From the NCBI RefSeq assembly GCF_024679245.1, contig NC_090182.1, positions 30,721,547-30,785,546 on the forward strand: a stretch of 64,000 nucleotides of DNA, given 5' to 3'. A model generated the notes under the pieces. That model ran no database searches, was not told the origin of the DNA, and worked only from the letters and a program-made list of their open reading frames with translations. Source of the DNA: Pseudorasbora parva (taxonomy: Eukaryota; Chordata; Actinopteri; Cypriniformes; Gobionidae). The position numbers were made by a program, and so were the translations under genes. Position 1 is the first letter of the stretch; every line of letters begins with the position of its first letter. Shown here one piece after another: positions 44,690 to 60,681 of the stretch.

Positions 44690-45180
44690 TGTCAACATTG
44701 CAGTCAATGAGCCTGTTATAAAGCATGCAAATACAGTAGGCAGTAGGTGTGACTGTAGGCAGTGTGCCCTCTCTACATTATGCACCCCTGTGCCTAAGCA
44801 CTGTTCACAAAACAAAGAGTGTGTCACAGAAGCAAAGAAGGCGTCACAAGCATGCGCCATTTTCATTCTCCTTATACTTCTCTCAGTCGCCTCTAGGATG
44901 TATGGCGATGGCGATGTCAGTGTCAACATGGATGGCGATGTCAACATTGCAGTCAAAGAGCCTGTTATAAAGTATGCATGTCTGCACATAAACACTGTCT
45001 TAACAGCAACCCAAATTAATCACAAAAGAGTTTTTTTTTTTTTCTCTGTTCTGACTGTAGGCAGTGTGCCCACTATGCATTATGCACCCCTGCACATTCA
45101 CACAGTGTCACAAAATCACAAAGATTATCCCATGTTGGCTCACGCCGGGCAAGTTCTAAATGTAGAGTGTGTGCCCACTA
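44690..45180. repeat. duplicated block inside the DIRS relic
   Basis: GATGTCAACATTGCAGTCAA followed by GAGCCTGTTATAAAG occurs at about 44687 and 44937. GACTGTAGGCAGTGTGCCC followed by TTATGCACCCCTG occurs at about 44752 and 45054. The block spacing is about 250-300 bp. Confidence 0.7.
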
Positions 45181-45365
45181 TACATAAGCGCTAAAGTGTC
45201 ATAAGCACAAAACTACTGGGCAACCGGGTCCCTATTACAAAGCGGCCAGTCCCAAGTCTTAATTCAACCCCTTGCTATATGGGCCAAGGCCTGGGAGGTC
45301 ATCTCTGGTATATCAGAGTGGGGGTTAAACATAATATAATGAGGTTACTCGCTAAAGTTTGTTCG

Positions 45366-46195
45366 TTACTAAGAAAGTTCTGTTTGTTGAGTGTAGCCGT
45401 GCTGTTTAAGTCTTGAGTTATTTTGTGAGTTCGTTTTTGTTCATATTTGGAAACAGTTTTGGTGAGGAGTGGCCTGCTGTTTTCAATAATGATACTTCAA
45501 ACAAGTATAAAACAGAGTGGTATTCTGAAGCAGCAAACATGTTAACCCTTGTGTGAAGACCGTAGAGTATAAAGACCAGCAACTCTACATGCACAACTCC
45601 ACTAAGCAATCTGTTTATTTTACTGACCTATATTCACTATGTACTTTCAAATCTCTATTATTACAACAACACTCATAAATCATGCTCTGTAAATTTTAGG
45701 CAGCACAATCCTAATAATCTGCATAGTATACCTGTCCTCTGCTACTTTACTCTATATTCCAAATGGTCTCTGGAACTGCCAGTCTTCTATAAACAAAACA
45801 GACTTTATTACATATATCACAACTCATTCAAGTCTCAACCTCATGGTCCTAACTGGGATCTAGATCAAACCAGAGGACACTGCCACTCCTAGAGCCCTTT
45901 CTACTAATTTCACTTTTTCACACACCCCGTGCCTGATTGGGAGGGGTGGAGGTACTGGTTTGCTAATCTTGTTCTGCCCTCACTGTTAAACTCAGACACA
46001 GCTATTGCAGATAGATAAGCTCCCCGACAATTGACAGGTGTGATGTCCTATTATTGACATATCCTTCAATTATCGACAGAGTGAAACTACAAAAAGAAAC
46101 AAACAGCATGTAGATTGTATTCTAATGCATGTTCCCATGTAATATGCAAAGTCTGGCTAACATTCATAAAAACTAAAAACTATCAAATATAATGG
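45366..46195. other. no recognisable gene
   Basis: Unassigned sequence between the DIRS relic and the LINE. Short ORFs only. Confidence 0.4.
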
Positions 46196-48030
46196 AATGA
46201 GGAAGTCCTGGAGAGTATCCAGAGGAAGAAGTTAGCTAGGAAGAAGTGGGACAGTGAGAGGATGGAGGAAAGTAGAAAGGAATATAGGGTGATGCAGCGT
46301 CAGGTTAAGATAGAGGTGGCAAAGGCCAAACAGAAAGCTTATGAGAACATGTACTCAAGGTTAGATAGTAAGGAAGGTGAGAGGGATGTGTATCGGTTGG
46401 CGAGGCAGAGGGATAGAGATGGAAAGGATGTGCAGCAGGTTGGAGTGATTAAAGATAGAGATGGAAATGTTTTGACAGGTGACAGGAGGGTGAGGGAAAG
46501 ATGGAAAGAGTACTTTGAAGAACTGATGAATGAGGAAAATGACAGGGAGAGAAGAGTTGTAGAGGCAAATATTGTTGACCAGGAAGTAGAAAGTATTAAC
46601 AAGGGTGAAGTTAGGAGAGCTTTGAAGACGATGAAGAGAGGAAAGGCAGTTGGGCCTGATGACATACCAGTGGAGATATGCAAGTGTCTAGGAGAGATGG
46701 CAGTAGAGTTTTTAACTAGGTTGTTCAACGAGGTCTTAGAGAGTGAGAGGATAACTGAGGAATGGAGGAGAAGTGTTTTGGTGCCGATTTTTAAGAACAA
46801 GGGAGATGTACAGAATTGTGGAAACTACATAGGTATTAAGCTGATGAGCCATACAATGAAGTTGTGGGGAAGAGTAGTGGAAGCAAGGCTAAGGGGAGAA
46901 GTGGACATTTGTGATCAGCAGTATAGTTTCATGCCAAGAAAGAGCACTACAGATGCATTATTTGCCTTGAGAATGTTGATGGAGAAGTACAGAGAAGGTC
47001 CGAAAGAGCTGCATTGTGTCTTTGTAGATTTAGAGAAAGCATATGACAGAGTGCCTAGAGAGGAGCTGTGGTATTGTATGAGGAGGTCTGGAGTGGCAGA
47101 GAAGTATGTTAGAGTGGTCCAGGATATGTATGAGAACAGTAGGACAGTGGTAAGGTGTGCCGCAGGTGAGACAGAGGACTTCACAGTGAAGGTGGGGCTG
47201 CATCAAGGATCGGCTCTGAGCCCCTTCTTTTTTTTTCTTTTTTTTGCGGTGGTGATGGACAGATGAGGTCAGACAGGAATCTCCATGGACTATGATGTTT
47301 CCGGATGACATTGTGATCTGTAGTGAGAGCAGGGAGAAGGTGGAGGAAAGTTTAGAGAGGTGGAGGTCTGCTCTGGAGAGGAGAGGAATTAAGGTTAGTC
47401 GCAGCAAGACAGAATACATGTGTGTGAATGAGAGGGAACCAAGTGGAACAGTCAGGTTACTGGGAGAAGAGGTAAAGAAGGTGCAGGATTTTAAGTACTT
47501 AGGGTCAACAGTCCAGAGCAATGGGGAGTGTGGAAAAGAGGTGAAGAAGCGTGTGCAGGCAGGTTGGAATGGGTGGAGAAAAGTGTCAGGTCTGTTGTGT
47601 GATAAAAGTGTACCAGCAATAATGAAAGGAAAGATGTACAGGACAGTAGTGAGACCAGCGATATTGTATGGTTTGGAGACAGTTGCACTGAGGAAAAGAC
47701 AGGAGGAAGAGCTATAGGTAGCAGAGCTGAAGATGTTGAGGTTCTCTTTAGGAGTGACGAGGATGGATAGGATCAGGAATGAGTACATCAGAGGGATAGC
47801 ACATGTGAGATGTTTTGGAGACAAAGTTAGAGAGGCCAGGTTGAGATGGTTTGGACATGTTCAGAGGAGGGAGAGTGAATATATCGGTAAAAAGATGCTG
47901 AGGTTAGAGCTGCCAGACAGGAGGTCAAGAGGAAGACCAAAGAGGAGTTTTATGGACGTAGTGAAGGAGGACATGAAGGTAGTCAGACTGAGAGAAGAGG
48001 ATACAGAGGATAATCTTGTTTAACATAAAT
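46196..48030 (+). pseudogene. 5'-truncated non-LTR retrotransposon (RTE-like LINE), reverse transcriptase
   Basis: The enzyme copies its own RNA at a nicked target. Visible motifs in order: LVPIFKNKGD and NYIGIKL (about 46780-46840), the first catalytic motif VFVDLEKAYDRVP (about 47020-47060), GLHQGSALSP (about 47195-47220), MMFPDDIVICSES (about 47292-47330; the usual box is F/YADD), then KVSRSKTEYMC and FKYLGSTVQ. The C-terminal part holds RLRWFGHVQRRESEYIG (about 47850) and RGRPKRSFMDVV. The endonuclease domain is missing. A deletion and frameshift at 47230-47290, a T-rich insertion (SPFFFFLFF), the alanine-to-proline change in the catalytic box and a stop at 47715-47717 all inactivate it. 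The RTE assignment is by overall similarity and is less sure than the LINE call. Confidence 0.8.
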
Positions 48031-48304
48031 GTTCACAAATGTTGTCTTTAAGACTCATATTAAACATAAAATACTCACAAGCAATGCTTTCTGTAAAACA
48101 ACAAAGAAGGATGAATATAGATCACATCAGAAGTGGATACTGCTGTCAGCTCTATTTCAACATGTGCTGTCTTCTTACTCTTGTGCTAGTAAAGGATAGG
48201 CATAACACTCGTAACAACTACAACGCCTCCTGCTGGCGGGAGAGAAAACTACTCCAACACGTCCATAGGATGTCATCCTTAATTTGTAGGACCGTGGGCT
48301 ACAA

Positions 48305-49301
48305 TCATCGGAATTGCGCAGCAGAAGTAGTCTCTGTAACTGGTCTCAATAAAGTTTTGCATGTATCCCCAAAGGCAACCTTTATTTCCACTTTCCTGAC
48401 GTTCCCATCTCGACTGGGGAAGGTATTGATGACAACTCCCTTGGGCCATTGGCATCTTTTGACTTGGTTGTCTTTTAGAATTACGAGATCTCCTTTTGGT
48501 AGATTTGGCCTGTTTGTCTGCCATTTTCTTCGATCTTGCAATGTTGGCAAATATTGAGTTCTCCAGCGGTGCCAAAAGACATTTGAAAGATGTTGCACCT
48601 GTCTCCATTGAAGTCCATATAAGTCTGACTCGCCAAATCTTCCAGGAGGGATAGGTGGAGATCCAGTCTTCTGGGTGAGGAGTGTAGCAGGTGTAAGAAT
48701 GAAGGGACAGTCAGGATCAGATGAGACAGAAATGAGAGGTTGAGAGTTCATGATGGCGGTTACTTCTGCAAGAAGGGTAACGAGAACTTCATGGGTCAGC
48801 AACTTAACCGAGTTGGTAGTTAACATTGAGTCAAGAATATGCTTCACAATCCCAATCATGTGCTCCCAACTTCCTCCCATGTAAGGGGCATGAGGTGGGT
48901 TAAAGACCCATGTTCGTTCATTCTTGTCCAAGAAATGTGATATTTCCAGGTTATAACACTGGTTTGAGGTTATACCAAGCTCCTTGCATGCACCTAGGAA
49001 ATTGGTATGCACCGGTATTTTGCATGTCGGCTTGTGAAAGACGACCCCCAACTCTAAGGCAGTCAGCAACATCTTTAAAAGGTGACAGGTTTCTGAGTGG
49101 ATTTTGCTTTGGTATCTCTTTCTGGGCTTCAATGCATGCAAAGACTTCAGGATAAGTCTTGTGTTGAAGACAGACGAGAATTACGCTTTTTGCTTTCCCG
49201 TAGTCCTCTGGGGTGATACTTTTGCAAATGTGCCAACCTTGACACTTGCTTTCATAAGCATTTCCCTTGTAGCATCTGGTGATATGAATGAGTCTTGCCA
49301 T
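48305..49301 (-). pseudogene. BEL/Pao integrase and C-terminal domain
   Basis: The zinc-binding entry region is seen as DVADCLRVGGRLSQADM (about 49020-49080, other frame). The long ORF (49141-48305) then covers the integrase core: VHTNFLGACKELG, where the usual catalytic aspartate before the TNF motif is missing, and PHAPYMGGSWEHMIGIVKHI with the catalytic glutamate in SWEHMIG. The C-terminal extension (FWHRWRTQYLPTLQDRRKWQ, then KGDLVILKDN and RCQWPKGVV) is characteristic of BEL/Pao polyproteins. The enzyme cannot work without the aspartate. Confidence 0.8.
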
Positions 49302-49599
49302 TGCTCTAAGCAGTGATGTTCAAGTTAAGAAGGACTCAAAACAACTTGAATCTAGGAAAGAGTCTATGAGCTGGGTTTAAATTTGTCTGCACGTAGTTAC
49401 ATTGTTCTGGGCTGAAAGATTTTCTAATCCTTTGAACTCAGTTACACACATAGACATATAATCTTCTGGATTAATTTTGTATGTATCCAAGAACTACTTC
49501 TGTCTCTCTGCTGTCTGTGAAGAACCTTGTACAATGGAATGGAACATCGATCACCTCTGAAATCAAGTCAGCAACTTGGATGGCAAGAACAGCTGCACA

Positions 49600-51160
49600 T
49601 TATTCCAGCCTTGGGATAGTTATCTCTTGTTGTGGGGCAAGTTTAGATTGGCCAAACACAAATCCAAGTTCGCACTTGCCTTCTGTATCTGTGAACTTTG
49701 CATAAGCTACAGCAGCAATAGCTTTGGTGGATGCATCACAGAATATACAAAGCTCCCTTTTGGCTGCACCACAGAAGGATATAGATGTATACATTCTTGG
49801 TATTCGCACTTGTTCAAGATGCTTCAGGGATTCCTTCCATGTACTCCATTCTTCTTGTATTCGTTCTGGAAGTGGGTCTTCCCAGTCACCTGCTTTCATT
49901 GAAAGCTCTCTCAAAAGGACCCTGCCTTTGATGCTGACCTGAGCTGCGAAACCTAGAGGGTCATACAAACTGTTAATGATGAAAAAACTACCCCTCTATG
50001 AGTATAGGGCTTCTAAGGTGAACTCATCTGTTGCAATGTCCCAGCTTATTCCAAGACTCCTTTGCATTGGTGGACTGTCTGCTCCTAGGTTGAGATCTTT
50101 CAGACCCTTTGCAAGGTCCTCCTCGGGGAATGCTTTCATTACTGTGATGTCATTAAAGGTGATCTTATGCAGCCTCAAGTTAGATGAGGCCAATGTTTCT
50201 TGAGCCTTTTTAATGACATAGATGGCCTCAGTACTTGATGGCAGGGAGACAAGCCCATCATCGACATAAAAATGATGTTCCACTAGAAGTTTTGTTGTAT
50301 TGTTTCTTTTCTCTTGATCTTCTGATGACCTAGAGAGTCCATAGGTTGCTACTGCAGGCGATGGGCTGTTGCCAAAGGCATGTACCGCCATTCGTTACTC
50401 CACGATTGGTTGTTCCATGTCGTTATTCTGGTGCCAAAGAAAACGCGATGGTCCTCCCTGACCTCAAAGCAATGGAACATTTGCTTCATTTCAGCTGTTA
50501 CAGCTACCTTCTCTTCACTGAGCTTCATGAGCACTCCCAGCAGGCTGTTGTTGAGATTCGGACCGGTAAGAAAGTGAGTGACACTCCTTCATGAGTGACA
50601 CTCCTTCATGTGTCGCGCTAGAGTCAAAGACAACCCTTATTTGGTCCAGCTTGAGGGGGTCATACACCCCAAAAAAGGGAAGGTACCAACACTCTTCTTG
50701 TCTAGTAAAGGGTGGCGCTATTTCTGCATGGCCATTGTCAAAGAGGGTTTGCATAACTGGAAGTGACTTTACATGTGAGGACGTTTGTTCAGCATACGAC
50801 AAACTGAAGCTAGGCTCTGGATGGCTTGCTGCTTGTTGTTGGAAAGGCATGGCCTAGGTGAATGAAAGGGCAGCGAAGCAACCTAACTATTTGTATTACC
50901 CTGATAGACCTTATTCATTATCTGCAGGAAGGCCATTTCTTCTTGAGAGAAACCAGGTCTCTCATCCAAACTTGTTTGTTGGAACACGGTTTCTCCGATG
51001 GACATGTTCATAGTATAGTTAGGGAGACTGACCTTGTTGTGACTTTGTGGGATAATCTGTTCCTTTACTTGGATGAAGTTCTTGCATGGAAGGAAGTGAC
51101 TTGGGTGACATTGTCCAAAATGTTTGTCTTGAAAACACTTGCCTGTACAGGTGTGTGAGC
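49600..51160 (-). pseudogene. BEL/Pao polyprotein: upstream region, reverse transcriptase and RNase H
   Basis: From the right: the segment upstream of the polymerase (minus-strand coding near 50890-51040 includes GETVFQQTSLDERPGFSQEE), then polymerase entry motifs at 50515-50850 (FGVYDPLKLDQIRVVFDSSA). The palm with catalytic box HHFYVDDGLVSLPSS follows at about 50230-50280, intact as YVDD. After it come RLHKITFNDI and the YDPLGFAAQVSIKGRVLLRE stretch (about 49900-49968), and an RNase H-like segment ELCIFCDASTKAIAAVAYAK (about 49690-49750). Frames change at about 50385, 50515 and 49985, so the polyprotein is broken. The family normally encodes gag, protease, RT, RNase H and integrase in one chain. 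Confidence 0.8.
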
Positions 51161-51419
51161 TCCACCCAAGAATTTAAGGAGCTTGTTTTCTTTGAGCAGG
51201 TAAAATTAAAGGTTCAGTTCATATAAACTGGTTGTATTTATTGACAAAATTGTGTACATGAGGATGCAGTGCATCATCAATGCATTGTGATGCATCACAA
51301 TATCGAATTGAACTGCATGCTAATCGTAATTGAACCGAACCTTGAGACAAGTTCCTTTTAGTGTGGTCTCAACCAACCTAGCTCTTCATCACAATTTCTC
51401 CACTCAGATAGGTTCATCA

Positions 51420-51785
51420 ACCATAAGTCCCTTCAGGACAGCCAGGAACCTCGGAGTTGTGATTCATTAATCAGTTAAACTTCACTGACCACATTACTGT
51501 AACAGCAGATTTGCTTTAAACCCGATTAGGAGATACCCATCTGATACCTATCAGAGCAGACCACACAACTCCTTGTCCAAGCTCTTGTTCTCTCCAGACT
51601 GGACTACTTTAATGCTCTTCTAGCGGACATGCATTATCAAACCCTTGCAGCTCATCCATATGTATATCCTTGTTTGTCTGATTGCTTCTATTGCTATTCT
51701 CATTTGTACGTTCTTCTCAATTGTAAGTTGCTTTGGATAAAAGTGTCTGCTAAATGATTAAATGTAAATAAGCTGTTAAATGAAA
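51420..51785 (+). mobile_element. 3' tail of an L2-type LINE
   Basis: Decayed frames around 51440-51630 keep the order NLGVVI-like, FAL-like, SRPHN-like and LDYFNALLAD coding (from GACTGGACTACTTTAATGCT), the C-terminal part of L2 reverse transcriptases. The end AAGTTGCTTTGGATAAAAGT followed by GTCTGCTAAATGATTAAATG is the standard fish L2/SINE 3' tail. Confidence 0.65.
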
Positions 51786-52061
51786 GATCGATTCCATCGT
51801 GACAACCTGCCCCATATGGACCGACTATATCTGCTATTGGATTATTATGTGTTCAGTGAGCTGTATCTATTTTCCCTTGCAATAACGGGGGAAGTTATGC
51901 CTGTCATTAATTTTGTGCTGATGATTACTTTTACTTGGATTCATATATGATATAATAAAATAGGCCCAAATATTATTCACTGATTGTTTATAATATAATG
52001 TGATAATTTATAATATAATGCAGAATTGATATGCTACAAGCAAACAATATTAATTGTATTT

Positions 52062-52168
<107 letters not shown>

Positions 52169-52299
52169 AAATATAATAGTCAAGGATCAGGAAGTGGAGG
52201 ACCCAGATGCAGAGTGCTAGAAAATGAGGAAAAATAAAACAAAACCAATCTCTATAACTGAACTAAAAATAAGTGGAAAACAGGAAAAATAAAGAATTG

Positions 52300-52990
52300 A
52301 TTTGCACATTATGTGGAAATTAAGCATTTGGGCAATAACAAAATTGAATCTCAATACTCTGTTATATACCCTTTGTTGGCCAATGACAGAGTTCAAAGGT
52401 TTTCTGTAAGTCACCACAATGTTTTTTACATACTGTTGCTGGTAGTTTGGCCCATTCATCCATGCAGATCTCCTCTAGAGCAGTGGTGTTTTGGGGCTGT
52501 CACTGGTCAACACAGATTTTCAACTCCCTCCAAATATTTTCTATGGGGTTGAGATCTAAAAACTCCAGGACCTTGAAATGCCTCTTACAAAGCCACTCCT
52601 TTGTTGCCTGGGTGGTGTGTTTGGGATCATTGTCATGCTGAAAGACCCAGTAACGTTTCATCTTAAATGTCCTTGTTGATGGAAAGAGTTTTTTACTCAA
52701 AATATCACGACATATAGCCCCATTCATTTTTTCCTTTACACGGATCAGTCATCCTTTCCCTTTGCAGTAAAACAGCCCCAAAGCATGATGCTTCCACCCT
52801 CATGCTTCACAGTAGGTTTGATGCAACTCAGCATACTTTCTCCTCCAAACAGGACAAGTTTTTTTTAACAAAAAGTTATATTTTGGTTTCATATGACCAT
52901 ATAGCATTCTCTCAATCTTCTTCTGCATCATCCAAATGCTCTCTAGCAAACTTCAGACAGACACAGACATATACTGGCTTAAGTAGAGGG
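52300..52990 (-). pseudogene. Tc1-like transposase C-terminal half, family 'E'
   Basis: Minus-strand coding includes [20 protein letters not shown] (about 52670-52727), the second catalytic motif [20 protein letters not shown] (about 52590-52650) and [13 protein letters not shown] with the final glutamate (about 52515-52555). Upstream pieces at about 52810-52960 correspond to the region before the first catalytic aspartate. A short deletion lies between KVLEF and DLNP, where a W-x-x-x-S-P-D stretch is expected, and frameshifts separate the N-terminal part. Confidence 0.75.
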
Positions 52991-53087
52991 ACACGTCTGG
53001 GGGACAGAACTTGTTGGCAAGTGCAATTCGCACTAGCTCCGCCTAACAATGCCTGACTGTGCCAAACAATAAAAACGCCCATAATTC

Positions 53088-53180
53088 AACCTCCTCAGTG
53101 GTGCAATCAGTAAAGTGTATTACTAAGGGATCATTGTTTTGAGACAATCAATAAGGGTTCGAATCCGCCTTTTGCAGAGG
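53088..53180 (+). tRNA. tRNA-Arg-like pseudogene with short insertion
   Basis: CAGTGGTGCAATCAGTAAAG resembles the D-arm of tRNA-Arg genes, ACTAAGGGATCA the anticodon region, and GGGTTCGAATCC is a perfect box B/T-arm. Between the anticodon arm and T-arm there are about 10 extra bases. The acceptor stem is poor. It could also be the head of a tRNA-derived SINE. Confidence 0.45.

Positions 53181-56339
<3,159 letters not shown>

Positions 56340-56422
<83 letters not shown>
56340..56422. repeat. (CA)n(TA)n microsatellite
   Basis: About 75 bp of CA followed by TATATATA, immediately left of a Tc1 terminus. Confidence 0.97.
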
Positions 56423-58023
<1,601 letters not shown>

Positions 58024-58033
58024 TGTATATATA

Positions 58034-58640
58034 CACTCACCTGAAGGATTATTAGGAACACCATACTAATACTGTGTTTGACCCCCTTTCACCTTCAGAA
58101 CTGCCTTAATTCTATGTGGGATTGATTCAACAAGTTGCTGAAAATATTCTTTAGAAATGCTGGCCCATATTGATAGGATAGTATCTTGCAGTTAATGGAG
58201 ATTTGTGGGATGCACATCCAGGACGCTCTATTGGGTTAAGATCTGGTGAGGGTCTTCTGCTGTTGTAGCCCATCCGCCACAAGGTTGTGTATGTTGTGGC
58301 TTCCCAAATGCTTTGCTGCATATCTTGGTTGTAACGCGTGATTATTTCAGTCAAAGTTGCTCTTCTATCAGCTTAAATCAGTCGGCCCATTCTCCTCTGA
58401 CCTCTAACAAGACATTTTTGCCCAAAAGACTGCCGCATGCTGGATGTTTTTCCTATTCACACCATTCTTTGTAAACCCTAGAAATGGTTATGCGTGAAAA
58501 TCCCAGTAACTGTGCAGATTGTGAAATAGTCAGACTGACCGGTCTGGCACCAACAACCATGCCACGCTAAAAATTGCTTATATCAAATTTATTTTCCATT
58601 CTGACGTTCAGTTTGGAGTTCAGGATATTGCCTTGACCAG
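58034..58640 (-). mobile_element. Tc1-like element, family 'B', second copy, internally deleted
   Basis: It begins CACTCACCTGAAGGATTATT, the family B terminus. Minus-strand coding jumps from the extreme C-terminal part (58080-58190) to the N-terminal half (about 58225-58600: MGYNSRRP-like, then helix-turn-helix remnants), so the entire DDE catalytic domain is gone. The right terminus is not seen; it ends near the next TA tract. Confidence 0.7.
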
Positions 58641-58661
58641 GACCACACCCCTAAATGCTTT

Positions 58662-58785
<124 letters not shown>

Positions 58786-59013
58786 CTCAAAAAGACCAAG
58801 CTAAGAAGTCATTCTGCATGGTTTCTCCAATAGTGGGCAGAACTAATCCACAAACAGCAATCTCATTGGCTGGCACTCATCTATTACGTCCCTATTTTGA
58901 TTTCACAAAATCAGCATGAGCGGACACTGACAACGTGATTATATTCATGAACCCAGCAGCTCATCAATCTTTTTATGCATATTGTTATTAGTAGTAGAAT
59001 TAGTAGTAATAAA

Positions 59014-59056
<43 letters not shown>

Positions 59057-59062
59057 CCTTAA
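58786..59062. other. no gene; T(30) run
   Basis: Unassigned short stretch ending in (TA)n and a 30-bp T run at 59027-59056. Confidence 0.5.
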
Positions 59063-59334
59063 AGAGGTTATGAACTGGCTTTATTTTTATACTGTTGACT
59101 GAGGTCAACTTATGATGTTCTCATGGTTTTTACATTCATAAAAATCATAATGAATAAGCAATCTGAGCAATCGGAATGATTCGCCCACAGGGCTCGTGAA
59201 ATGTCTTTATCAAACAAACAGTGATTTATCTCTCATCTAGTCGATGTAATTTTTTATTACTTGTCGTTTGTGGATCAGTAGATATCAAACAATCTGTAAC
59301 ATTGCATATACTATCACGTATGGAAAATAGAATA
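59063..59334. mobile_element. left end of a TTAA-flanked element, cut by the DIRS insertion
   Basis: It starts after TTAA (59059-59062) with AGAGGTTATGAACTGGCTTT. CATAATGAATAAGCAAT, AAATGTCTTTATCAAACAA and ACTATCACGTATGGAAAATA parallel 13400, 13610 and 13915 of the 13.3 kb element. Similarity stops where the DIRS element begins. Confidence 0.65.
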
Positions 59335-59541
59335 GTTCCCTATATCGAGGGAACTTCGCACTGCGTCGAAGCGACGAATTGGGGATGCTCCCTAAGCATC
59401 AACGCATCTGAAGTATGAATGAAACTTGTCCAATCCTGATTGGTGCAACGTCATGACGTAGATGTGATGGCATCACCGGAAGCTATAAAGGGATGTCCGG
59501 CGCATAGTAGCGTCAGTTATCGCTCTTCAGCAGTAACGCTC
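59335..59541 (+). repeat. left inverted terminal repeat of DIRS
   Basis: It begins GTTCCCTATATCGAGGGAAC. The inner 160 bp (GGGATGCTCCCTAAGCATCA ... CATAGTAGCGTCA) is the near-perfect complement of 63089-63225. Confidence 0.9.
59483..59490 (+). promoter_or_regulatory. possible TATA box in the left terminal repeat
   Basis: CTATAAAG lies about 125 bp before the gag start. The inverted copy is at 63113-63120. Candidate core promoter by sequence only. Confidence 0.35.
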
Positions 59542-59612
59542 TGTGTATATTGTCCGTCTATTTATTGTTGTACGTCCCTTTCTAGCAGTAAATAAATATA
59601 TATAGAGATATA

Positions 59613-60600
59613 ATGGCGACTAAGAGTACTGAATTCAGGTGGTGTGTGCCTCCGTGTCCTCGATTTATGTCGGGTGCGGACACACACTCGCTTTGTGTTC
59701 TATGTTTGGGTGTGCAGCATGCCACAGCGGCTCTCGAGGGAGCCGCTTGTGAGCATTGTGAGAGGCTCACACTCAAGGTGCTTCGCTCGCGGCTGGCCGT
59801 TTTTAATGACAGCGGTCAGGCCCGTGAACCCTGTGGTTCTGGACCCGAAGTCGCCGAGGCGGCTCGGTGTCTCAGATCATGGGGTTCACAACTGGATTTG
59901 TCAGCGGAGATGGAGACTGCCGAGGCACTTTCTCAATCATCCGCTAACAGTCCAGATGACCGTCCTCCCCGTGTGGAAGCCCGCGCTGCGGCTTCTTCCC
60001 CCGGGGTGGGCGGTCCGATGCTCGTGCTCTCTGGTTCTGAGAAGCCAGATTAGTTCGACATCGAGGTGGGGGATGAAGATATATTGTTGCCACTTCATCC
60101 GCCCGTCAATGAGGAGTTAGTGGAGGTGTTGACCCGCGCTGTGGCCAAATTAAATATCGAATGGCTACAAGAGAGGCAGGAGATCCAGCCACCGAGCAGG
60201 CTGGATGATCGCTTTCTCTCTCACCGGGCTCCAACACCTCGCCGGGGCTTACCATTTTTTCCCGGACCTGAACAACGAGTTGAGCAGGTCCTGGAACAAG
60301 CCTTATTCAGCGCGTGTATCCAATCCCCCAGTACTAGATTACTCTAACGTGCTGGGGGCGCGCGAGGCTGGTTATGGGACGATGCCGCGGGTGGAAGATG
60401 CTCTCACAAGCTATCTTTCGCCCGAATCGGCATTGTCTCTTGAAGCCCCGGCACTGCCCACCAAGCCATGCCGGGATACATCTGCATTGGTGGGCAGGGC
60501 ATATATGGCGGCTGGGCGGGCTGGTAGTTCCTATCTATTTTGCAGGCATACCAGGCCGACCTCCTCAAAGAGTTAGATGAGGGAGAGGGTCCCTCCCCTG
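59613..60600 (+). pseudogene. DIRS gag-like protein, broken
   Basis: It starts at ATG 59613 (MATKSTEFRWCVPPCPRFMS). The first 60 residues form a Cys/His-rich cluster: C-x3-C, later H-x2-LCVLCLGVQH and C-x2-C, a possible zinc-binding module. LRSRLAVFND follows, then an acidic stretch. A TAG at 60051-60053 ends the frame. Coding continues in frame after it and in neighbouring frames: NEELVEVLTRAVAKLNIEWL (about 60110-60170), then GTMPRVEDALTSYLSPESAL and LVGRAYMAAGRAGSS (about 60375-60530). At least one nonsense codon and two frameshifts are present. Comparison with the 43.5-44.3 kb relic supports the assignment. Confidence 0.75.
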
Positions 60601-60681
60601 AGGATATATTAGAGCTCAGTAAGGCGTTCTGACCTGTCTCTCCGCATCACCAAGGAGACGGCCCGTGCCATTGGCCGCTCC

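Larger units (their letters stand above)
43300..45365 (+). mobile_element. decayed DIRS gag and start of pol, plus strand
   Basis: Broken + strand frames follow the order of a DIRS element. A cysteine/histidine-rich gag N-terminus is at about 43490-43615 (LGRDHAETALSKDSCPECDK, then LWTRLASF; compare LGVQHATAALEGAACEHCER, then LRSRLAVF, in the 59.6 kb copy). Then HDAELINLLIRTVKTLD (about 43810-43860), AYAFAGQAASAVHTMAVLQM (about 44168-44230), and finally the entry to the reverse transcriptase, WAKAWEVISGISEWGLN (about 45280-45330). Stops and frameshifts are abundant and the termini are not visible. Confidence 0.7.
48279..51165 (-). mobile_element. BEL/Pao-type LTR retrotransposon relic, minus strand
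   Basis: Minus-strand coding runs from about 51165 down to 48300 in the order upstream polyprotein, reverse transcriptase, RNase H-like, integrase, then a BEL/Pao-type C-terminal domain. The frames are interrupted. I could not identify LTRs; the sequence left of 48279, which would be a 3' LTR, meets the LINE at about 48030. This is an old retrotransposon copy with no capacity for particle formation visible here. Confidence 0.8.

Noticed and set aside
46339..46800. 153-codon minus-strand ORF opposite the LINE
   Set aside because: Serine/leucine-rich antisense shadow of the reverse transcriptase coding strand. The same holds for the 264-codon ORF at 47030-47824.
48279..51165. Integrated viral sequence
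   Set aside because: The polyprotein order and C-terminal integrase extension fit a BEL/Pao retrotransposon. No envelope-like coding is seen.
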